The notes beneath the pieces are model-generated. The model searched no databases. It was not told the origin of the DNA and worked only from the letters and a program-made list of their open reading frames with translations. From Amaurobius ferox (Eukaryota; Arthropoda; Arachnida; Araneae; Amaurobiidae): a stretch of 64,000 nucleotides of DNA. Positions 22,722 through 33,690 of this stretch are shown piece by piece. The DNA lies in NCBI GenBank assembly GCA_951213105.1, contig OX578152.1, forward strand, positions 67,992,727 through 68,056,726, written 5' to 3'. Position 1 is the first letter of the stretch, and each line of letters starts with the position of its first letter. Position numbers and translations under genes: made by a program.

Positions 22722-23640
22722 AAAAAAAATTCTGATGCGGGCAACACATGACTTTCCTTACATAATGTAATGAATTTACTACTTTTACAGTTAAAAAATA
22801 GGTTTTTCTTATAGTAGATACTAATATTCTTTCCAAGATATTGAATTTTCGACAATTAGTCGTCATTTTCATTGATTTAGAGTCATTTTTATCCATTTGG
22901 CGAGATTTTCGTTAATTTGGCAACATTTCAAAAAGTGACTAAGTTGGCGACATTCCGCCAAATTCGTCGCCAAAATCTCGCCAAACGTTATGCACTAAGA
23001 AATAAGTTATTCTTACAACAGATAAATGACTATTGGCGTTCAAATACAAAAGTATTTTTCAAAGTATATTTTTTCATGAATGGAACGAGCTAGATCCACG
23101 AGAATGATGTCACCCAATTTATCGCATGGTATTACATATGAAAAGTGAACATGTTTCTCAATAGGAAGTATTTTTTTTATTTTATATGACTTTTTGATAA
23201 TTTTTTTTTAAAATGTACAATATCTCGAGAACGGTTCATGTTAGCGTTCTAAAATTTATGTCAATCGTTGTCTAATGAAAAATTACATAAGAATTGTCTA
23301 TTTGCGTAACTTTAATAGTGGTTTTGATTTTTTGACGATATTTTCAAAATTTCATTCGAAAATTTAGGAGGGTTCTGAACATCCGATTGCGTATAAAAAC
23401 AATTGGCTTCCAGTGTTTACGGATTGTGATTTTTGTACCAAATTTGGTTTGAATCGGTCCATTCGTTCGTCAGTTATCGTCTCCGCAGGCTCATTGACAC
23501 ACACACACACAAACATCACTTCAAAAATGTTTGATTCATGATCAGGGATGCTTGAAACGTGCTCTCCCGTCGAAAACTCGATTTCGAATTTTCGACCCCG
23601 TCACAATACTTTCCTTATACGTTATGTATATAAGGAAAGT
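22722..23640 (-). mobile_element. family A element A5, full length
   Basis: Minus orientation: AATTCTGATGCGGGCAACAC at the left, the ACTACTTTTACAGT block, GGCGA words (22895-22985), a short CA tract (23497-23512) and the terminal hairpin CTTTCCTTATAC...TATAAGGAAAGT at 23610-23640. Confidence 0.9.
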
Positions 23641-24000
23641 AAAAAGGGCTCAATTATTATTTACTGAATGGTAACGAAATTAGCCTGAATTACATTGTTC
23701 AAAACATGGAGATAAAAGTAAGGAGTTAAAACTTCATATGAAGAAAACACCAATATCGTTTGAGACAATAATACAGGTGGCGCTGGGGTAAGATAAGTAG
23801 TCCTGGATCTGAAATGAATTTAATTTTTATATAAGTATAGGGTTTATGTTTCATTAGAGCTTTCCCGTGTTTTACCAGCATGTTTCATTTCAATTGAGTC
23901 ACAGGGTTCCGCGAAGGTTTGCAAAAGCTTGCAAACAAAAGTATAACTTGCCTTCTTTTTGTAATTGAGAAAAAAATTAGAATAATTAAGATTTTAAAGT
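23641..24000 (-). repeat. repeat F fragment and spacer
   Basis: 23700-23820 is minus F (complement of ACCTCCATG-like, AATATGAAGTTTTA, CCCAGCGCCACCTG). The rest is unassigned. Confidence 0.5.
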
Positions 24001-24330
24001 AACCTATATAAATAAAATTGAAAATCTGTCTGTGTGTGTGTCGTCACGAGAGAACAGCTGCACCGTATTTCATGAAATATTGTAGGTAGCTGTAAAGTAG
24101 CCCCACTTAAAATTTAGTCCATGTTTCGAATTTCTAGGACCAGGGGTTGTTGAGATAATAATGAAAAACAAACCTCCCATAGTAGTTTGATCTCCTCTCT
24201 AACTCCATGTTTCCTCCAAAGTAAATAGATTGGAAATCGCTAGTTTAAAACATGAAGGTAAGTGAAAACGCTATCTCCATGGTTTATTTTTCACAACCCT
24301 CCTCTCTTTTTCTAACTGCATGATTCCTTC
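24001..24330 (+). repeat. Helitron-like repeat D, copy 2
   Basis: Starts TATATAAATAAAATTGAAAA and CTGTCTGTGTGTGTG, then CGTCACGAGAGAACAGCTGC, ATTTCATGAAATATTG, TAGTCCATGTTTCG and TTGTTGAGATAATAATG. Same layout as 1131-1721 but only one core. Confidence 0.55.
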
Positions 24331-24339
24331 AAACCATGG

Positions 24340-24870
24340 AGATGTAGAAAGAAGGAGATGTATGAAACGCTATGTATGAAACGCTATGTATGAAACGCTT
24401 GAAAATACCATAATGCTTTGAGAATTATATCTCAGTGGTGCTAGTATTAGCAAAGTAGCTGCTATTGTTTGTTGACATAGCCGAAAGGCATAGAATTCAT
24501 TATATGTATTTTTGATTATTTTTAAATTAAAGGTTCGCTAATTATGAGTACAATTAACCAGTATCTATTTATTCATAATTGCACGTTAGAGTACAGAATA
24601 CAGGGAGATAAAAATAAATTGAAAGGTAAAATAATTTTGAATGCGTAGGAATATTATTTATTGTTTTAGTTCTACTTTGCATTGCTCTAATAATTTATTT
24701 TTACAAAATGGACAGTTTAAATAAATATTTTAGGGCTTTCGCCATAGAAATACATACAATGAAGGGCTACTTATTTTATCCCAGCGCCACCTGAATGATT
24801 GTCTCAAACGATATTGGCATTTCCTTAATATGAAGTTTTATCTCCTTACTTTTTTTTACCTTCATGCTTC
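24340..24870 (+). repeat. repeat F, uninterrupted reference copy
   Basis: Contains both sites that are filled elsewhere and empty here: TTTTTGATTATTTTTAAATT (filled in A1 and A2) and AACCAGTATCTATTTATTC (filled in B1 and A3). The 3' part has CTTTCGCCATAG and CCCAGCGCCACCTG. Class unknown. Confidence 0.7.
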
Positions 24871-25096
24871 AAACAAAAAAGGTTGGAAATCCCTGGTTAA
24901 AACATGAAAAAAATAGAAACTCTATCACAACGATAATTTTCCTCTTACTCAACAATGAAAAATATGACGACATCAAAATGACTAGTTATTTAATTATGAG
25001 CATTTTATGGGGAAGATTATTTTTTATATCAATTGTGTGTATAACGCAGACGATTTTTATTAATATTTTATTCCAATTTAAAAAATAAACACGAAA
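24871..25096. other. AT-rich sequence related to the D 3' part
   Basis: TTGGAAATCCCTGGTTAAAA and AAACTCTATCAC recall 1550-1680. The plus frame at 24864-25088 is AT-driven. Confidence 0.35.
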
Positions 25097-26380
25097 TATC
25101 AATCATGCATAAAGCATTGATTATGAAACACTTTCCAACTTCAATGCAATTTTATTTAAACATCTCTATAATGCGATACATTCCTCGGTAATATTTTTAA
25201 AATTATCACAATACTACATTAATTTATTATATTTAAAAACTTAAAACTTCATCGAAAAAAATGAACTTCATTCAAATGACGGCATTGAAATATAAATTGC
25301 CTGGTTTAAATATCTCTAAAATGCGATACATTCCTCGGTAATATTTTTTTTAAATCATCATAATATCTACAATATCTACAATAATTTATTATATTTGGAA
25401 ACTTCATCAGAAACAAATGAAATTTATTCAAATGACGTCATCGAAATATAAATCACCTGGCTCTCTCTATAAAAGCAACATTTCATTCATAAACATTTTT
25501 CCATTCCTTTCATTCATCACAATACTATAATAATTTATTTTATTTAAAAACTTAAAACCATGGAGGTACAAGCAATTTAACTCTATGCTTAAAACCTCAT
25601 CAAAAAAATCGTCTTCTTCTCTGTGTAAAATCAATGAATGTTTCATTCATATCAGCGATATTGCAGACTCCATGAGCTAAATAATTTTGCGTTAAAGAAA
25701 TGCAGCAATTCTTATACAACTCATTCTACATCTTTTGGTGTTTACATTCTCCATAAGTGCAAATTAGGCTTCGTTGTAGAAATAATCAAAGTTTGATGAT
25801 CATTTAAACTTAAATATATTGTAATTGCGTTGTTTCAGTATGTTGATGCACAGAATTTAAGCAAAAATAAAGCGATTTTAGGACGGATACAACACTAAAT
25901 ATGAATTAAAAAGAACTTTAAAAATCAGGATTTTGACACATGATAGATGCTATATTTTATTTTGAAGTGGGTCACGTGATCTCTTCATATAAAGGGTGTA
26001 ATTATTATTTTAATTTTTATTTTAAAAACTACTGAATATATTTTGCTGAAATTTTTTTATATATTTTATGGGATAATTTGAATATTTCCTAAAACTTTCG
26101 AAGCAATTTGTGAATTTTAAATTCGCTTAAAAAAATGTTTGAAAAATTAGGTCTCATAGGATTCAATGTATTTCATTTTTTCAACCCGGGTTCAATCCAA
26201 GACTAATTGGGTGATATTATTCATTTATATTCCCGTAGGTCCCACAGACCGTCTGAACAACATACTAAAATTTCATTTTGATAATGTCATTTTTACGGCA
26301 GTTATCGTTCTAACGGACAGACAGACAGACAGAATGAACAAAGTCATAAACACATTTCAACTACGTTGTAAAGTGTTAAA
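25097..26380 (-). mobile_element. family C element C3, full length
   Basis: 3' hairpin at the left (AATCATGC loop GCATTGATT), then GAAACACTTTCCAAC, a tandem duplication of the GCGATACATTCCTCGGTAAT block (25160 and 25320), CAACCCGGGTTCAATCC, (GACA)n at 26310-26325, and the 5' hairpin with CAACTACGTTGTAAAGTGTT at 26358-26377. Confidence 0.85.
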
Positions 26381-26696
26381 AATGAATATAAAATATATCT
26401 CATAAATGAACAGTATTGTACGTTTGACTGAATTACATTAATTACGGACATTATGTTTAAAGATAATGGGAATTGTTGATATTTTTAATTTTTTACATGC
26501 TCATCTGGTTTATTTTTGCAAAGAACTTTCAAACTGAGATATTGCGTTTAACCAATTGGCTTATATATTGTGTTTAGCCAATAAACTCATATATTGTTCT
26601 TAGGCAATTGTTGAAACAGAAAAAGAGTAGTACGGGTATATCTTCTAATACCATTTGAGCGTTTTCTCTTTGGTATACAAATGGGAACGGATTCTT
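26381..26696. other. AT-rich spacer
   Basis: Nothing recognised apart from a short repeated AGATCTRCGAATT word near 26698-26720. Confidence 0.35.
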
Positions 26697-27190
26697 CAGA
26701 TCTGCGAATTCAGATCTACGAATTTTGCAGGATATCGCCAACTTGGCAACTTTTTCTTCAATATTGCCAAATTGACGAAAATGTCGTCAAATTGATAAAA
26801 ATGTCGCCAAATTGATAAAAGTGACGCTAAATCGATAAGATTAATTGTGTTTTAATAGGAGATAGTACTGTAATGATGTTTCGGTAGTTCAACCATTCCA
26901 CTTGGCGACAAATTTGGCGATTTTTATAATGTCGCCTAATTAATAAAAATGTCGCCAAATTGATAAAAATGTTGCCAAATTAATAAAATTCCGCTAAATC
27001 AATGGAATTAATTGTGTTTTGTTAGGGGATAGTAATTATAATTGTTCTCCGATATGGTCTGTCTGTCTGTCCAACCGTGCCACTTGGCGACCAATTTGGT
27101 GACTTTTTAAAATGTCGCCAAATTGATCAAAATATCTCAAATTAACGAAAATATCACCTGAAAATAACGCCTAGTTGATAAAAATTCGAT
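26697..27190. repeat. tandem array rich in TTGGCGA/TCGCCAA words
   Basis: Three units of about 160-180 bp start at CAACTTGGCAAC (26735), CCACTTGGCGAC (26897) and CCACTTGGCGAC (27080). Each has several GTCGCCAAATTGATAAAAAT words and a CGCTAAATC end. It is an amplified version of the GGCGA-rich 3' section of family A. Confidence 0.75.
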
Positions 27191-27297
27191 ATATTGCAAA
27201 ATGAATTTCAAATTCCTTGATCCCTCTGTCGTTTTGTAGGAATTAAAAAATATATTTGTAAATTTGTTTTCAAACGGGACCAGGATATTTTATTCTT

Positions 27298-27435
27298 TAG
27301 ATCTGCCTGTGAAGATAATTTTGTATAGAGAGAACAGAGATCCATATAATTCTTTTTTGAAGAAATTTTAATAGAATATTTTGAATAACAATGTCATGTA
27401 GAATACTTTAAGAATTTGCACATATTTTAAGTGTT
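27298..27435 (+). repeat. repeat K, left part (interrupted)
   Basis: Matches 59812-59960: GAAGATAATTTTGTATAGAG, AGAACAGAG, AATAACAATGTCAT, TAGAATACT. It stops in TATATATA where the Penelope block starts and resumes at about 32090 (ATTCCGTAGAAGAACG). Confidence 0.7.
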
Positions 27436-28252
27436 TTATATATATATATATATAAATTGAAAGATTTTAATCGAAAATTACGCATAAAATACTGTATGCA
27501 CAAAAAAACCCATCACTAGCATATCTGTTACTAATGAGTAACTATAGACCAAGACTAAGGATAAAGATAGAAGGCAACATATCACTACAGTGGTAAAGGG
27601 GGATGAGAAGAATATTAGGATACAAAATTCATAAGTAAAAGTATATAAATATAAATATAAATAAAAATAAAAATAAAACACGGCAAAAATGAGAAAAGGC
27701 AATAATAATTAGCTCAAGATAAAAGATTAAAACATAGAGAACAATCAATTGAAACTACACAAAAATGGCGGTTTGTTCGAAATTGCATTCTCATCAGGAC
27801 AGCCATACAATTCGAATTAAAACCGATAGAATAGCCAGTTTCTGACAATGGCGATAGTATTTAACTATAGACACCATTGGAACTGTCTACTGTCTAGTGG
27901 AAGGAGAAAAATAAATCAATTGAATTACAAATCAAAAAAATAATACTTCCTATAACAGAAATATGAACTCACAAGCATTGCTACCGCGTATAAGTTGAAT
28001 AAGCGACTGAGCATTTCACCTCACTTCGTCAATGCGAGTGGGCACCGGAATGAATATTTGAACGATACATAATATGTATGGAGACTTTCAAAAATAGTAA
28101 TCAGTATAGGACTCAGGAAAAGTGGAAAACAATCATTCGAAAAAAGTAAACAGTATTAGACTCAGGCCAAGTGGTAAGTTAGGTGATAAGAATGGGTGAA
28201 TTCTCAAAATTGAGTTATCCAATCAAAGATAAATAATGCATGTGTAAAATGA
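27436..28252 (-). mobile_element. Penelope-like element, inverted copy: 3' UTR
   Basis: Minus-strand complement of 31217-31995: shared blocks include TTACACATGCATTATTTATC, ATTCATTCCGGTGCCCACTC and CGATTAAAATC at the end. It is diverged from the plus copy (substitutions and small indels), so it is a separate family member and not a simple inversion. Confidence 0.85.
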
Positions 28253-28825
28253 TTACATGGTATATTTGAAATTATTAATAATATTATTTACAAATACTTC
28301 CGGATGTTGGAAATTTTGACAAATGCGTTTAAGATTATTGATGTGGAGAAAGTGAAACCGAGGATCAGAAAGTCGATGTATTCGAAATAGCTGGTTTAAA
28401 ATGATGTTTCTAAACAATTGAATAGAATTACAAGATTGATATGATAGCAGCTTTATGATAGTGAAGTTGTAAGAATCTTTTTTGTCATATAGATTGGTGA
28501 TTACATGATTATTGAGGGTATCTAAATTTAAGTCTAAAAAATTTACAGTTTGACTAACGCTAGGCTCATTAGGAATTAATTCTAGGTTAGATGGGTAAAA
28601 ATCCATATTAATTGGATAGGAATCATCAATGATAATACAAATTAAGTCGTCAACATATCTATATATAATATATGAATTAGAGTTAAAATGGCATTCATAA
28701 TAATAAAGATATAAGTTAGCGAGTATACTACAACTACAGCCACCTTGTGGTACACCAGATGTTTGTATATAAATGTTATCACCTAGGATAATATAATTGT
28801 TGTATAACACAAAGTGTAAGAGCAT
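28253..28825 (-). pseudogene. Penelope-like reverse transcriptase, 5'-truncated inverted copy
   Basis: A 190-codon frame equals the C-terminal quarter of the RT at 28931-31216. It keeps the GVPQGG motif, a YVDD active-site box (YRYVDDLICIII), the VNFLDL motif and the C-terminal HINNLKRICQN region. It lacks GIY-YIG, motif A and everything N-terminal, since homology stops near 28855 at an (AT)n tract. It differs from the plus copy at several residues (YVDD against YADD, EPSVS against EPCVS). 5'-truncated inverted partners are common in Penelope-like insertions. It cannot encode a working enzyme alone. Confidence 0.88.
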
Positions 28826-28858
28826 AAGAAAGTTTTTGACATTAAATGCAACATTATT

Positions 28859-28882
28859 ATATATATATATATATATATATAT
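28859..28882. repeat. (AT)n microsatellite between the two Penelope copies
   Basis: About 12 AT units separate the truncated inverted copy from the plus copy. The reading frame of the plus copy runs open into it. Confidence 0.9.
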
Positions 28883-28930
28883 TGTAACTTATCTTATATT
28901 GGCCAAACCAGCAACCCTTTACATCTTAGA

Positions 28931-31216
28931 ATGAATGTACACAGGGATCATATTAAAAAATTTGACCATAAAGTCTTTAATGATCTCCCTACTAAAAATC
29001 AATTTGAATATCAGCACTTTGCTACACACGGATTTAAAAATGTATCCCTTCATATTTTAGATATTAAAATTTCACTCACGGATAGATTAGTATTTGAAAA
29101 TTATTACATTAAAAAATATAAAACTCTCTTCCCCTTTGGCTTAAATCAAATTTATAATAATAATAATGTTGTTAACAATAGTTTTGAATACAATTCTCAT
29201 AAATCTTCAGTATATAAACATCTTTTTCATTATTCAAAGTCATCAACTCCTAGTAAAAAGCGATATAAGCGTGGCAAAGGAAAAAGTAACTTAAGTAAAA
29301 CTATTGATTACAAAGCAGACATTTTGAAATTACAATATAATTATTCTCAAACTTTCAATTTTCTACCTGTTAGAACATGGTTATATAAAGTCAGAAAAAA
29401 CAAATTAAGTATTGTTTATACTAATTTTTTAAAATTAAAATTAACTCATGAGCATTTTAAACATTTATTTTTTGATTTGCTTCTTTCTCGTACAAATTTC
29501 TTAAATTACCACCTACTCCATACACCAAATCCACATACTAAAATAGCTTACTGTGTTATTTCTTTTAAACACCCTATTCTTAATTCTCTTAACTTCAATA
29601 ATTTATTTGCAAAACATCAGCACTTGTTACCAGTAAATGATATCAAAATACAAAAATCATTTAAATATAATTTACCAATTGGTAGAACTATTTATAATTA
29701 CAATGAAGTTTCCAGGACATTAAACTCCGATGATCTTACATCATGTGTATGCAGCAATCAAAATCTTGCCCCTTTTGTCAACTCCACTCATGGTCACATT
29801 ATTACTGGGGATCTCAGTATAGTTCAGGATGATATACTTAGGGATATTATGAATAAAGGGTCTAAATTTCGCATTCCATTCTGCCATCACCCTAAACAAC
29901 TTCTTCAGTCTCTATCATTTGATTTTGATAAATTCATATATCAACTTGCTTGTTCACATTCTATTCCTATTGAAGCATTCAATCTATGGAAGTATACTAC
30001 CTTATATCTACTTAAAAATTTTATTATAAACATTAAATTAACGAAGCCTAGGTATCATTATAAACAACTCCTTTCTGCTATCAAAGAACTACAACAACAT
30101 TTTGTCATAACTTATGTAGATAAAGCTTCTAATAATTATGCCATCATTTGTAAAAAATATTATGTTTCTCTGTTACAGAATTACTTAAAAAATAATCAAA
30201 TTTTTAAACCCATTAATAATCAGTCTATCCAAATCAAAACTAAAATGCTAAAATTATATACACAATTAAATATTAATTGTAAGTATTTTAAATTTCCTTA
30301 TGTTACTTTGGTTCCTAAATTCCACAAATCACCTCTCAGTTTTAGAATAGTCACTTGTGGACATAATACCTTTACCACTACAGCTAGTAAGTACTTGCTT
30401 AACTGTTTAAATCGAATTAATGAATCTCTTAAATTCAGGAATTCAGGATATTTCATTTTGAACAATAGTTTTGATTTAGTTAATCACCTTAGCAAGTTTC
30501 CACAAATTCTTGGTTTCCAAACCTTTGATTTTAAAGACCTATTTAATAATATTGTCATTAAAGATTTACATAAAGTTACTATCTCTCTTTATCATGACTA
30601 TATATCATCCAATCATGTTGCTTTTAATGTCAAAAATTTTCCTATGCTCTTGCACTTTGTGTTATACAACAATTATATTATCCAAGGTAATAACATTTAT
30701 TTACAAACATCTGGTGTACCACAAGGTGGCTGTAGTAGTAGTATACTCGCTAACTTATATCTTTATTATCATGAATGTCATTTTAACTCTAATTCATATA
30801 TTATATATAGATATGCTGACGACTTAATTTGTATTATCATTGATAATTCCTATCCCATTAATATTGATTTTTACCCGTCTAACCTAGAATTAATTCCTAA
30901 TGAGCCTTGCGTTAGTCAAACTGTTAATTTTTTAGACCTAAAATTAGATACCCTCAATAATCATGTTATCACCAATCTATATGATAAAAAAGATTCTTAC
31001 AACTTCTCTATCATAAAGCTGCTATCATATCAATCTTGTAATTCTATTCAATTGTTTAGAAACATCATTTTAAACCAGCTATTTCGAATACATCGTCTTA
31101 CTGATCCTCAGTTTCACTTTCTACACATCAATAAACTTAAACGCATTTGTCAAAATTACCAATATCCGGAAGTATTTGTAAATAATATTATTAATAATTT
31201 CAAATATACCACGTAA
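28931..31216 (+). CDS. Penelope-like element polyprotein: GIY-YIG remnant plus reverse transcriptase (Naiad-type)
   Basis: A 761-codon uninterrupted frame. The 16 codons just upstream (28883-28930) are also open and read CNLSYIGQTSNPLHLR, the second half of a GIY-YIG nuclease motif. Inside the ORF come the HRDH region (4-7), the likely catalytic Glu (FENYYI, E56) and the closing GLN (70-72). A basic stretch KKRYKRGKGK (109-118) may be a nuclear signal. A CVC motif (272-274) and HGHIITGDL (287-295) precede the RT. RT landmarks: YVDKASNNY (395-403), LVPKFHKSPLSFRIV (460-474), motif A TFDFKDLF with D533, GVPQGG (595-600), YADD (628-631) and FLD (667-669). An N-terminal endonuclease before the RT is the permuted order of Naiad/Chlamys Penelope-like elements. 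Assignment to Naiad is inference. The GIY half is lost in the (AT)n tract, so the element is 5'-truncated. The intact RT suggests recent insertion. Confidence 0.9.
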   Translation: MNVHRDHIKKFDHKVFNDLPTKNQFEYQHFATHGFKNVSLHILDIKISLTDRLVFENYYIKKYKTLFPFGLNQIYNNNNVVNNSFEYNSHKSSVYKHLFHYSKSSTPSKKRYKRGKGKSNLSKTIDYKADILKLQYNYSQTFNFLPVRTWLYKVRKNKLSIVYTNFLKLKLTHEHFKHLFFDLLLSRTNFLNYHLLHTPNPHTKIAYCVISFKHPILNSLNFNNLFAKHQHLLPVNDIKIQKSFKYNLPIGRTIYNYNEVSRTLNSDDLTSCVCSNQNLAPFVNSTHGHIITGDLSIVQDDILRDIMNKGSKFRIPFCHHPKQLLQSLSFDFDKFIYQLACSHSIPIEAFNLWKYTTLYLLKNFIINIKLTKPRYHYKQLLSAIKELQQHFVITYVDKASNNYAIICKKYYVSLLQNYLKNNQIFKPINNQSIQIKTKMLKLYTQLNINCKYFKFPYVTLVPKFHKSPLSFRIVTCGHNTFTTTASKYLLNCLNRINESLKFRNSGYFILNNSFDLVNHLSKFPQILGFQTFDFKDLFNNIVIKDLHKVTISLYHDYISSNHVAFNVKNFPMLLHFVLYNNYIIQGNNIYLQTSGVPQGGCSSSILANLYLYYHECHFNSNSYIIYRYADDLICIIIDNSYPINIDFYPSNLELIPNEPCVSQTVNFLDLKLDTLNNHVITNLYDKKDSYNFSIIKLLSYQSCNSIQLFRNIILNQLFRIHRLTDPQFHFLHINKLKRICQNYQYPEVFVNNIINNFKYTT

Positions 31217-31995
31217 TAATTTTACACATGCATTATTTATCTTTGATTGGTTAACTCTTTTTTGAAAATTCACCCTTTCTTATCACCTCACTTACCACTT
31301 GGCCTGAGTCTAATACTGTTTACTATTTTCGAATGACTATTTTCCTCTTGTCCTGAGTCCTATACTGATTACTATTTTTGAAAGTCTCCATACATATTAT
31401 GAATCGTTCAATTGTATTCATTCCGGTGCCCACTCGCATTGACGAAGTGAGGTGAAATGCTCAGTCACTAGTTTATCTTACACGTGGTGGTGCTATGCTT
31501 GTTTTTTCCCATTTCTGTACAAGGAGGTATTGTTTTTCAGAATTGTATAATTCAATTGATTTATTTTCTCCTTCCACTAGCCAGTAGACAGTTCCAATGG
31601 TGTTTATAGTTAAATACTATCGCCATTGTCAGAAACTGGCTATTATATCGGTTTTAATTCGAATTGTATGGCTGTCCTGATGAGAATGCAATTTCGAACT
31701 AACCGCCATTTTTTGTGTAGTTTCAATTGCTTGTTCTCTATTCTTAATCTCTTATCCTGAGCTGTTTATTATTGCCTATTCTCATATTGCCGAGTTTTAT
31801 TTTTATTTACTTTTATATACTTTAATTGTGATTTTTGAATCCTATTATTCTTCTCATCCCCCTTTCCAGTATAGTGATATGTTACCTTCTATCCTTATCC
31901 TTAGTCTTGGCCTATAGTTACTCATTTGTAACAGATATGCTAGAGATGGGGTTTTTTGTACATACAGTAGTTTATGCATAATTTTCGATTAAAAT
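31217..31995 (+). mobile_element. Penelope-like element, plus copy: 3' UTR
   Basis: Non-coding tail, colinear with the inverted copy at 27436-28252. It ends CGATTAAAATCCTTCAATTT and passes into a long (TA)n. Contains TTTATTTTTATTT-type AT-rich blocks and no second ORF. Confidence 0.85.
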
Positions 31996-32001
31996 CCTTC
32001 A

Positions 32002-32089
<88 letters not shown>
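31996..32089. repeat. (TA)n microsatellite at the Penelope 3' junction
   Basis: About 45 TA units directly after the element end and before repeat K resumes. The other outer border (27436-27452) is also (TA)n. Confidence 0.95.
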
Positions 32090-32091
<2 letters not shown>

Positions 32092-32484
32092 CGTAGAAGA
32101 ACGAGTATACTGCTAGCCTATTTATAAAATAATGAAAGATATTGAATATTTCACCCATTGGATATTTATGCAATAGTTATAGTTCAAGCGGCAAGATTTT
32201 CACTTTGGAAAATCTTATTGAAGCAGGGATTTTTTGTAGCGACAATGAATTCAGTTTAGCAGCAATGAACATTGTTGATATTCTCACGATCTACTCAGAA
32301 AATTGCTAGATAAAAATTAAAAGTAATTAAAAATAATAATAAAAAAGTGAAAAAAAAAAAAATGCCATACCAGTGAATGCCAAACAATGATAGAAAAATG
32401 CCAAACCAATTAAAATGTATTTTCATTAATCACATTCAATGTGAAGCTCCAGATCCTGGTTACCACTGTTATCCCCACTAAAAG
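32090..32484. other. repeat K resumption and AT-rich spacer
   Basis: 32090-32110 (ATTCCGTAGAAGAACG) continues K, compare 59978-59995. The rest is unassigned. Confidence 0.45.
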
Positions 32485-33081
32485 AGTGGCACCTATATCG
32501 TAAACATTGTCTGGTGTGAAGCCTTCAGATGAATGGCCCCTACATCGTAAACATTATATGGTGTGAAACCTTGGAATGAGTGGCACCTACATCGTAAACA
32601 TTGGTGTGAAGCCTTGGGATGAGTGGCCCCTACATCGTAAACATTATATGATGTGAAACCTTGGAATGAGTGGCACCTACATCGTAAACATTGGTGTGAA
32701 GCCTTGGGATGAGTGGCACCTACATCGTAAACATTGTCTGTTGTGAAACCTTGGGACAAATGGCACCTACATCGTAACCATTATATGGTGTGAAGCCTTG
32801 GAATAAGTGACACCTACAACGTAAACATTATCTGGTGTGAAACTTTGGAATAAATGGCACCTACATCATAACTATTATATGGTGTGAAGCCTTGGAATGA
32901 GCGGCACCTACAACGTAAACATTGTCTGGTGTGAAGCCTTGGGATGAGTGGGACCTACATCGTAAACATTGTCTGGTGTGAAGCCTTGGGATAAATGGCA
33001 CCTACATCGTAACTATTATATGGTGTGAAGCCTTGGAATGAGTGACACCTACATCGTAAACATTGTCTGGTATGAAACCTT
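32485..33081. repeat. 47-bp minisatellite, about 13 units
   Basis: The unit runs GTCTGGTGTGAAGCCTTGGG, ATGAGTGGCACC, TACATCGTAAACATT. Some units lack the GTCTG start (42 bp) and others have TATATGGTGTG. The minus-strand ORF (QCLRCRCHSFQGF repeats) is a by-product of unit lengths and not a credible gene. Confidence 0.92.
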
Positions 33082-33119
33082 TTATCGATTTGAATTATTA
33101 TAAATAATCAAGAACTTAA

Positions 33120-33313
33120 TTGTATAAACCAGACATATGTCAGTTAGGTGATTCCAATTGCTTCAGGGGCGTTAAAAGCCCCTTCTTCGGGCCAAAACAG
33201 AAGAGCTAGAACCAGTATGCACCTTTAACCAAAGCTGAGAACGAATTGCAGTTCGCTCTGAAACGGCCTTTAAACAATTTTAGTCACCTAACTGACATGT
33301 TTCTTTTATACAA
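33120..33313. mobile_element. short MITE with about 50-bp imperfect inverted repeats
   Basis: Left TTGTATAAACCAGACATATG, TCAGTTAGGTGA and right TCACCTAACTGACATG, TTTCTTTTATACAA are inverted copies. The homology extends inward to a GGGCGTT/AACGGCC-like block. The interior contains AGCCCCTTCTTCGGGCC. No clear target duplication. Confidence 0.7.
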
Positions 33314-33529
33314 GGAAATAGTACAATTTGTTTTTATTGTTATAAATAATCAGGCAAATATTTTGGATGTTCGGATTTCAGTTTCAGCCAGAACTTTACA
33401 GGGGGGATTTATGTGTTATTATGTAATATTTTTACAGAAAAGAACCCCATAATATTTTCTGGCAATAACGCCATAAAATGGTCAGAAAATGGGGGAAATA
33501 TTTTCATTTAAAAAAAAAAAGGTGTGGGG

Positions 33530-33690
33530 TTATAAAAGGGGTTATTTATGTCTCAATGATCACGAAACTTAAATGTTTCAATCATTATAGTCAAAAATAG
33601 TTACTTATACAATTTTTATGTTCGTATTTTTTATAATACAATTTTTGTGTTAGTGACGTCATTAGCCCCCATCAGAAGGGGGGGGGGCAC
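33530..33690 (+). repeat. G-tract-ended interspersed repeat, copy 2
   Basis: Pairs with 2970-3120: GGGGTTATTTATGTC, ATCACGAAAC, GTCAAAAATAG, GTGACGTCATTAG, then a G10 run. Confidence 0.5.

Noticed and set aside
32493..32759. Cys-rich repeat protein or CRISPR-like array
   Set aside because: The 47-bp units are contiguous tandem repeats without unique spacers. The ORF depends on unit length and does not span the array. Eukaryotic context.
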